Below, piece after piece: positions 5,712 through 8,269 of a stretch of DNA of 8,269 nt. Origin of the DNA: an uncultured Erysipelotrichaceae bacterium (GTDB lineage: Bacteria > Bacillota_I > Bacilli_A > Erysipelotrichales > Erysipelotrichaceae). The position numbers and the translations under genes were made by a program. The stretch covers positions 1 through 8,269 of the forward strand of contig CADBND010000101.1 of NCBI GenBank assembly GCA_902795875.1, given 5' to 3'. The first letter of the stretch is position 1. The number at the start of each line of letters is the position of its first letter. A model generated the notes under the pieces. That model searched no databases. It worked only from the letters and a program-made list of their open reading frames with translations, and was not told the DNA's origin.

Positions 5712-7131
5712 TTTTTTCTATTACAAATGGTTCAGAAAGATCATTTCGTTATTGACGAAACTTTTTTCATTACTCATTCCTTTTCTTTCGCTATATGTTT
5801 TTACCAGTTTTTTAAACGGTGTAGTTCGGATCGTTGCTTTCCTGTTTCTGACAGCCGTTTATTTTCTGGTCATCCATTTCTTTAAAGACAGGATCTATCA
5901 GGTCCTGAATGCTGCCTATCATAAGTTTGAGGGACTCGATAAGAGAAAGATGGTGATCATTCTTTCACTGGTGATGATTATAGGCAAGATCATAGCCACG
6001 CTTTTCTTTTCCTTCGATTCGACGGGCAACGGCGATATCGGGATCTACAACGAGATCGCTGAGCAGATCTATACGACAGGAAACATCCACAGTTCGGCGA
6101 TCTCCCATCTGTTCGGGATCGCTTTGCATTTTGTTGTCTTCAAGTATCTGCATCTGCCTTTGCATGTGGGAATGTTCATCGCTTTCTTCATCGGCAATAT
6201 CGTCAACTTCTTCTCTTTTTCCGATCTGATGGGAAAAGAGAAGACCTTTATGATCATGTTGCTGTATGTTTTGATGCCTTCCTCGATCGTGATCTCTTTC
6301 TGTCTGACGCATGAACTGTTTGTATACATGTATCTTTCTTTGTTCTTATTCTGCTTTGTGCGTTTTCTGAAAGCGAAGGAGATGAACAGGACGGTACTCT
6401 ACCTGCTGGCCATGATCGCATTTACGGTATTGACCTGCTTTGTCAATCCGGTGGGCTATATCATATACGTGATCTTTGTGCTGAGCATCCTTTTCAGCAA
6501 TACCGATCTGCGCAAGAAAGGCATGATCGTTGTAGCGTTGCTGGCTTCTTTGACTTTATCCAACGTGATCTCCAAAGCACTTGAGGTCAATGAATATAAC
6601 ACGTCCGCCAACACCTATACGATCCTGATCCACGGTTCCAATCCCAATTCTTTGGGTGAACAGGTCGACGGCTATCCGGAAGATCAGATGCGGGATTATC
6701 TCAGAAAACATGATCTTTCTTTTAAACAGGAACATTTCCTGGAAGGATACAGAGCCGTATTGCTGGAACAGTATGTCTATCTTATTACTCATCCATTGAC
6801 TCTCTTGCAGCTTGTGATGCATAAACTGTATATATTGTGGAGCGGTGTTCATTATCCGCTGGAGCTTGCGAATTTCTATGATGCGATGCCTTCGTGGCTG
6901 TATCTGGGTTTTCTGGCCATCAATACGCTGATCTATCTGTTTGTGATCACGGCCGGTAATGTTTTCGGGGAAAAGCAGGATGATGAGATCTGTGAGACCA
7001 ATTATAAGCTGACGTTGTGGGGTATCTTCGGTGTTACGCTGCTAAGTGTCGTTTTGAATAAGTATTCCATCTATGCCACAGCTTTTCTGTATTATATTGC
7101 TTTTATGAGTGTGAGGTTTTCCAATGACTAG
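5701..7131 (+). CDS. Multi-pass membrane protein, probable GT-C type glycosyltransferase
   Basis: The 476-residue protein has about a dozen hydrophobic segments (roughly from 15 to 292, then 395 to 471) and one large hydrophilic region at about 293-395. The first long loop after the helix at 83-103 carries D106 and D112 in STGNGDIGIYNEIA, followed by a TTGN turn, like the Asp-containing first loop of GT-C enzymes (PMT, ArnT, polyprenyl-sugar dependent transferases). The region at 306-320 (YTILIHGSNPNSLG) and the HPLTLLQLVMHKLYILW stretch (364-380) recall the loop and helix before the last membrane segments of that superfamily. GT-C enzymes move sugars or oligosaccharides from polyprenyl carriers to acceptors outside the cell. 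I do not recognise the exact family. It starts 11 bases inside rfbD with only AGGA directly before the ATG (a stop at 5695 rules out an earlier start), so coupling is likely, and it overlaps the next gene by 8 bases. A glycan flippase or polymerase is the alternative. Confidence 0.7.
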   Translation: MENSFFYYKWFRKIISLLTKLFSLLIPFLSLYVFTSFLNGVVRIVAFLFLTAVYFLVIHFFKDRIYQVLNAAYHKFEGLDKRKMVIILSLVMIIGKIIATLFFSFDSTGNGDIGIYNEIAEQIYTTGNIHSSAISHLFGIALHFVVFKYLHLPLHVGMFIAFFIGNIVNFFSFSDLMGKEKTFMIMLLYVLMPSSIVISFCLTHELFVYMYLSLFLFCFVRFLKAKEMNRTVLYLLAMIAFTVLTCFVNPVGYIIYVIFVLSILFSNTDLRKKGMIVVALLASLTLSNVISKALEVNEYNTSANTYTILIHGSNPNSLGEQVDGYPEDQMRDYLRKHDLSFKQEHFLEGYRAVLLEQYVYLITHPLTLLQLVMHKLYILWSGVHYPLELANFYDAMPSWLYLGFLAINTLIYLFVITAGNVFGEKQDDEICETNYKLTLWGIFGVTLLSVVLNKYSIYATAFLYYIAFMSVRFSND

Positions 7132-8020
7132 GGTCGATATCCATGCGGATGATTATGCCTATACACCGGAAGTATCCAAAGACATCCTGGAGTGTATAAA
7201 AGCAGGCTGTCTTGATTCTTTTTCCATCATCTGCAATACATCATATTTTGAAGAGTGCATGGATCTTTTGTATAAAGAGATCCCGTCTTTGCCTTATCTG
7301 CCCAAGATCTCCATTCATCTTGATCTGCCGGAGGGACTTCATGATAAAAACGGCTTGCCGATGTCATGGGGAAAACTGTTTTTAAAGTCTTATCTGCCAG
7401 GAAGAAAAGAGTTTAAAGAAATATTGAAAGCTGATCTGCGCGATCAGATCAGAAAGACACAGGCGGTGATCGATAAATGCATATCTGTCTCCAAAGAAAA
7501 CGGAGTCGAATGTTCACAAGAGGGCATACGTCTCGATTCCCATGTCCATACCCATCTGATCCCGGTCGTCTGGGAAGCTTTGACAGATGTGATCTTTGAG
7601 GATGGTCTGAATGTTGAATTCATCCGGAATCCGAAAGAGCCGATTATGCCTTTTGTCAAACAGACTTCATTATGGAAGACTTATAGTCTTGTCAATATCG
7701 TTAAAAACCGCATACTGATGTTCTATTCCGGAAAGGCAGATCGCTATATGAGCGAGCATAACATGAACAAAATGTACATGTGGGGTTTGGTGATGTCGGG
7801 TCATATGGATTATGATAGAATACAGAAGGTCTATCCGGAAATGCTGAAAAAAGCTCAGAAAGAGGGCAGGGATCTGGAGATCCTTCTTCATCCGGGTAAG
7901 GCTTCAAAGGAAGAATTCGATGATTCCTTGGATGCGGATAACTTCAACGGATTCAGTGCATCTGATAACAGGCATATCGAGAAGGATGCCGTATTAAGGA
8001 TCAGAGAAATAAGTGGCTGA
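7124..8020 (+). CDS. YdjC/ChbG-type carbohydrate deacetylase
   Basis: The 298-residue protein matches the YdjC-like family of metal-dependent N-deacetylases for acetylated sugars. It has the N-terminal HADDYAYTPEV (catalytic/metal D9, D10; family NADDFGls), a G-rich SFSIICN strand, ISIHLDLPEGL (62-72, H65), the metal-binding RLDSHVHTHLIP (D138, H140, H142, H144), a LVMSGH stretch (222-227) and the terminal EILLHPG (H256). Length is typical. No signal or membrane helix is seen, so it should act in the cytoplasm. The ATG follows GAGG at 7 bases and lies 8 bases inside the GT-C-like gene; the next gene begins 7 bases after its stop. YdjC proteins usually act on chitooligosaccharides, but this gene stands among lipid-carrier glycosyltransferases. 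That context resembles NaxD of Francisella, a YdjC-family enzyme deacetylating polyprenyl-phosphate N-acetylhexosamine. The substrate here is inferred. Confidence 0.87.
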   Translation: MTRVDIHADDYAYTPEVSKDILECIKAGCLDSFSIICNTSYFEECMDLLYKEIPSLPYLPKISIHLDLPEGLHDKNGLPMSWGKLFLKSYLPGRKEFKEILKADLRDQIRKTQAVIDKCISVSKENGVECSQEGIRLDSHVHTHLIPVVWEALTDVIFEDGLNVEFIRNPKEPIMPFVKQTSLWKTYSLVNIVKNRILMFYSGKADRYMSEHNMNKMYMWGLVMSGHMDYDRIQKVYPEMLKKAQKEGRDLEILLHPGKASKEEFDDSLDADNFNGFSASDNRHIEKDAVLRIREISG

Positions 8021-8027
8021 GGTCATT

Positions 8028-8269
8028 ATGGCAAAGAAAACTGAAAAGAAAAAGATTTCGATCATCGTACCTTGTTTCAACGAAGAGGAAGCTCTTCCGT
8101 TTTTTCATACAGAGATCAGCAAGGTACTTTCCGATGTGGAAGAAGATTATGAATTATTACTGATCAACGACGGATCAAAAGACAATACGCTGAAGGTCAT
8201 GAAGGAACTGGCAGAGAAAGACGAACATGTGATCTATCTTTCTTTCTCCCGGAACTTCGGTAAGGAATC
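8028..8269 (+). CDS. GT2 glycosyltransferase, GtrB/DPM1-like, truncated by the window edge
   Basis: Only the first 80 residues are present; the frame is open to the last base. After a lysine-rich MAKKTEKKK come the GT2 motifs ISIIVPCFNEEEAL (10-23), YELLLINDGSKDNTL (41-55) and YLSFSRNFGKE near the window end. The last motif is typical of polyprenyl-phosphate glucosyl- and glucosaminyl-type transferases of the GtrB/ArnC/YfdH group, which usually continue with a DxD, an ExR-like region and two membrane helices. The ATG is preceded by GAGG (8019-8022), 5 bases away and overlapping the previous stop, so it is co-translated with the deacetylase. It is clearly different in sequence from the GT2 at 3904-4839, so the operon has at least two such enzymes. 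Sugar specificity cannot be read. Confidence 0.88.
   Translation, partial: MAKKTEKKKISIIVPCFNEEEALPFFHTEISKVLSDVEEDYELLLINDGSKDNTLKVMKELAEKDEHVIYLSFSRNFGKE

Overview
The window is a fully coding, single-strand (+) stretch from a low-to-mid GC Gram-positive-type bacterium. Lipoprotein signals, strong AGGAGG-like ribosome sites, GTG/ATG starts and a dTDP-rhamnose cell-wall sugar locus fit Bacillota. The codon style (Ile almost always ATC, mid-40s GC by eye) and the TGGTAAAAT promoter would suit an Erysipelotrichia- or Clostridia-like gut anaerobe, but that placement is inference. UGA is used as a stop, so the genetic code is standard. No tRNA, rRNA, CRISPR array, insertion sequence or integrase is visible.

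Region 1 (1-2821) is a three-gene cluster: a lipoprotein with a 5'-nucleotidase-type metallophosphoesterase fold, a membrane-tethered glycerophosphodiester phosphodiesterase-like protein, and a second metallophosphoesterase-fold protein about 60% identical to the first without gaps. Both metallophosphoesterase proteins lack the catalytic His-Asp pair and one metal-binding His while keeping the other ligands, so they look like a conserved pair of pseudoenzymes. The second has also lost its lipobox cysteine and has become strongly basic in a segment that is acidic in the first. The cluster ends at a rho-independent terminator directly on the last stop codon.

Region 2 (2846-8269, continuing past the edge) is a surface-glycan operon with its own extended -10 promoter and a strong ribosome site. 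It encodes dTDP-glucose 4,6-dehydratase (rfbB), a polyprenyl-phosphate type GT2 glycosyltransferase, dTDP-4-dehydrorhamnose reductase (rfbD), a multi-pass GT-C-like membrane protein, a YdjC-type carbohydrate deacetylase, and the start of a second GT2 glycosyltransferase. All junctions overlap or are separated by only 7 bases, so the genes are probably co-transcribed and translationally coupled.

Read together, region 2 can make part of dTDP-L-rhamnose (rfbA and rfbC are not in the window). It also carries the parts needed to load a sugar onto a polyprenyl phosphate, de-N-acetylate it and transfer it outside the cell by a GT-C enzyme. That layout recalls the FlmF2-NaxD-FlmK logic of Francisella lipid A modification, here in a probable Gram-positive. 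Region 1 may act on or sense the same envelope polymers (teichoic-acid-like glycerophosphate); this link is inferred from proximity only.
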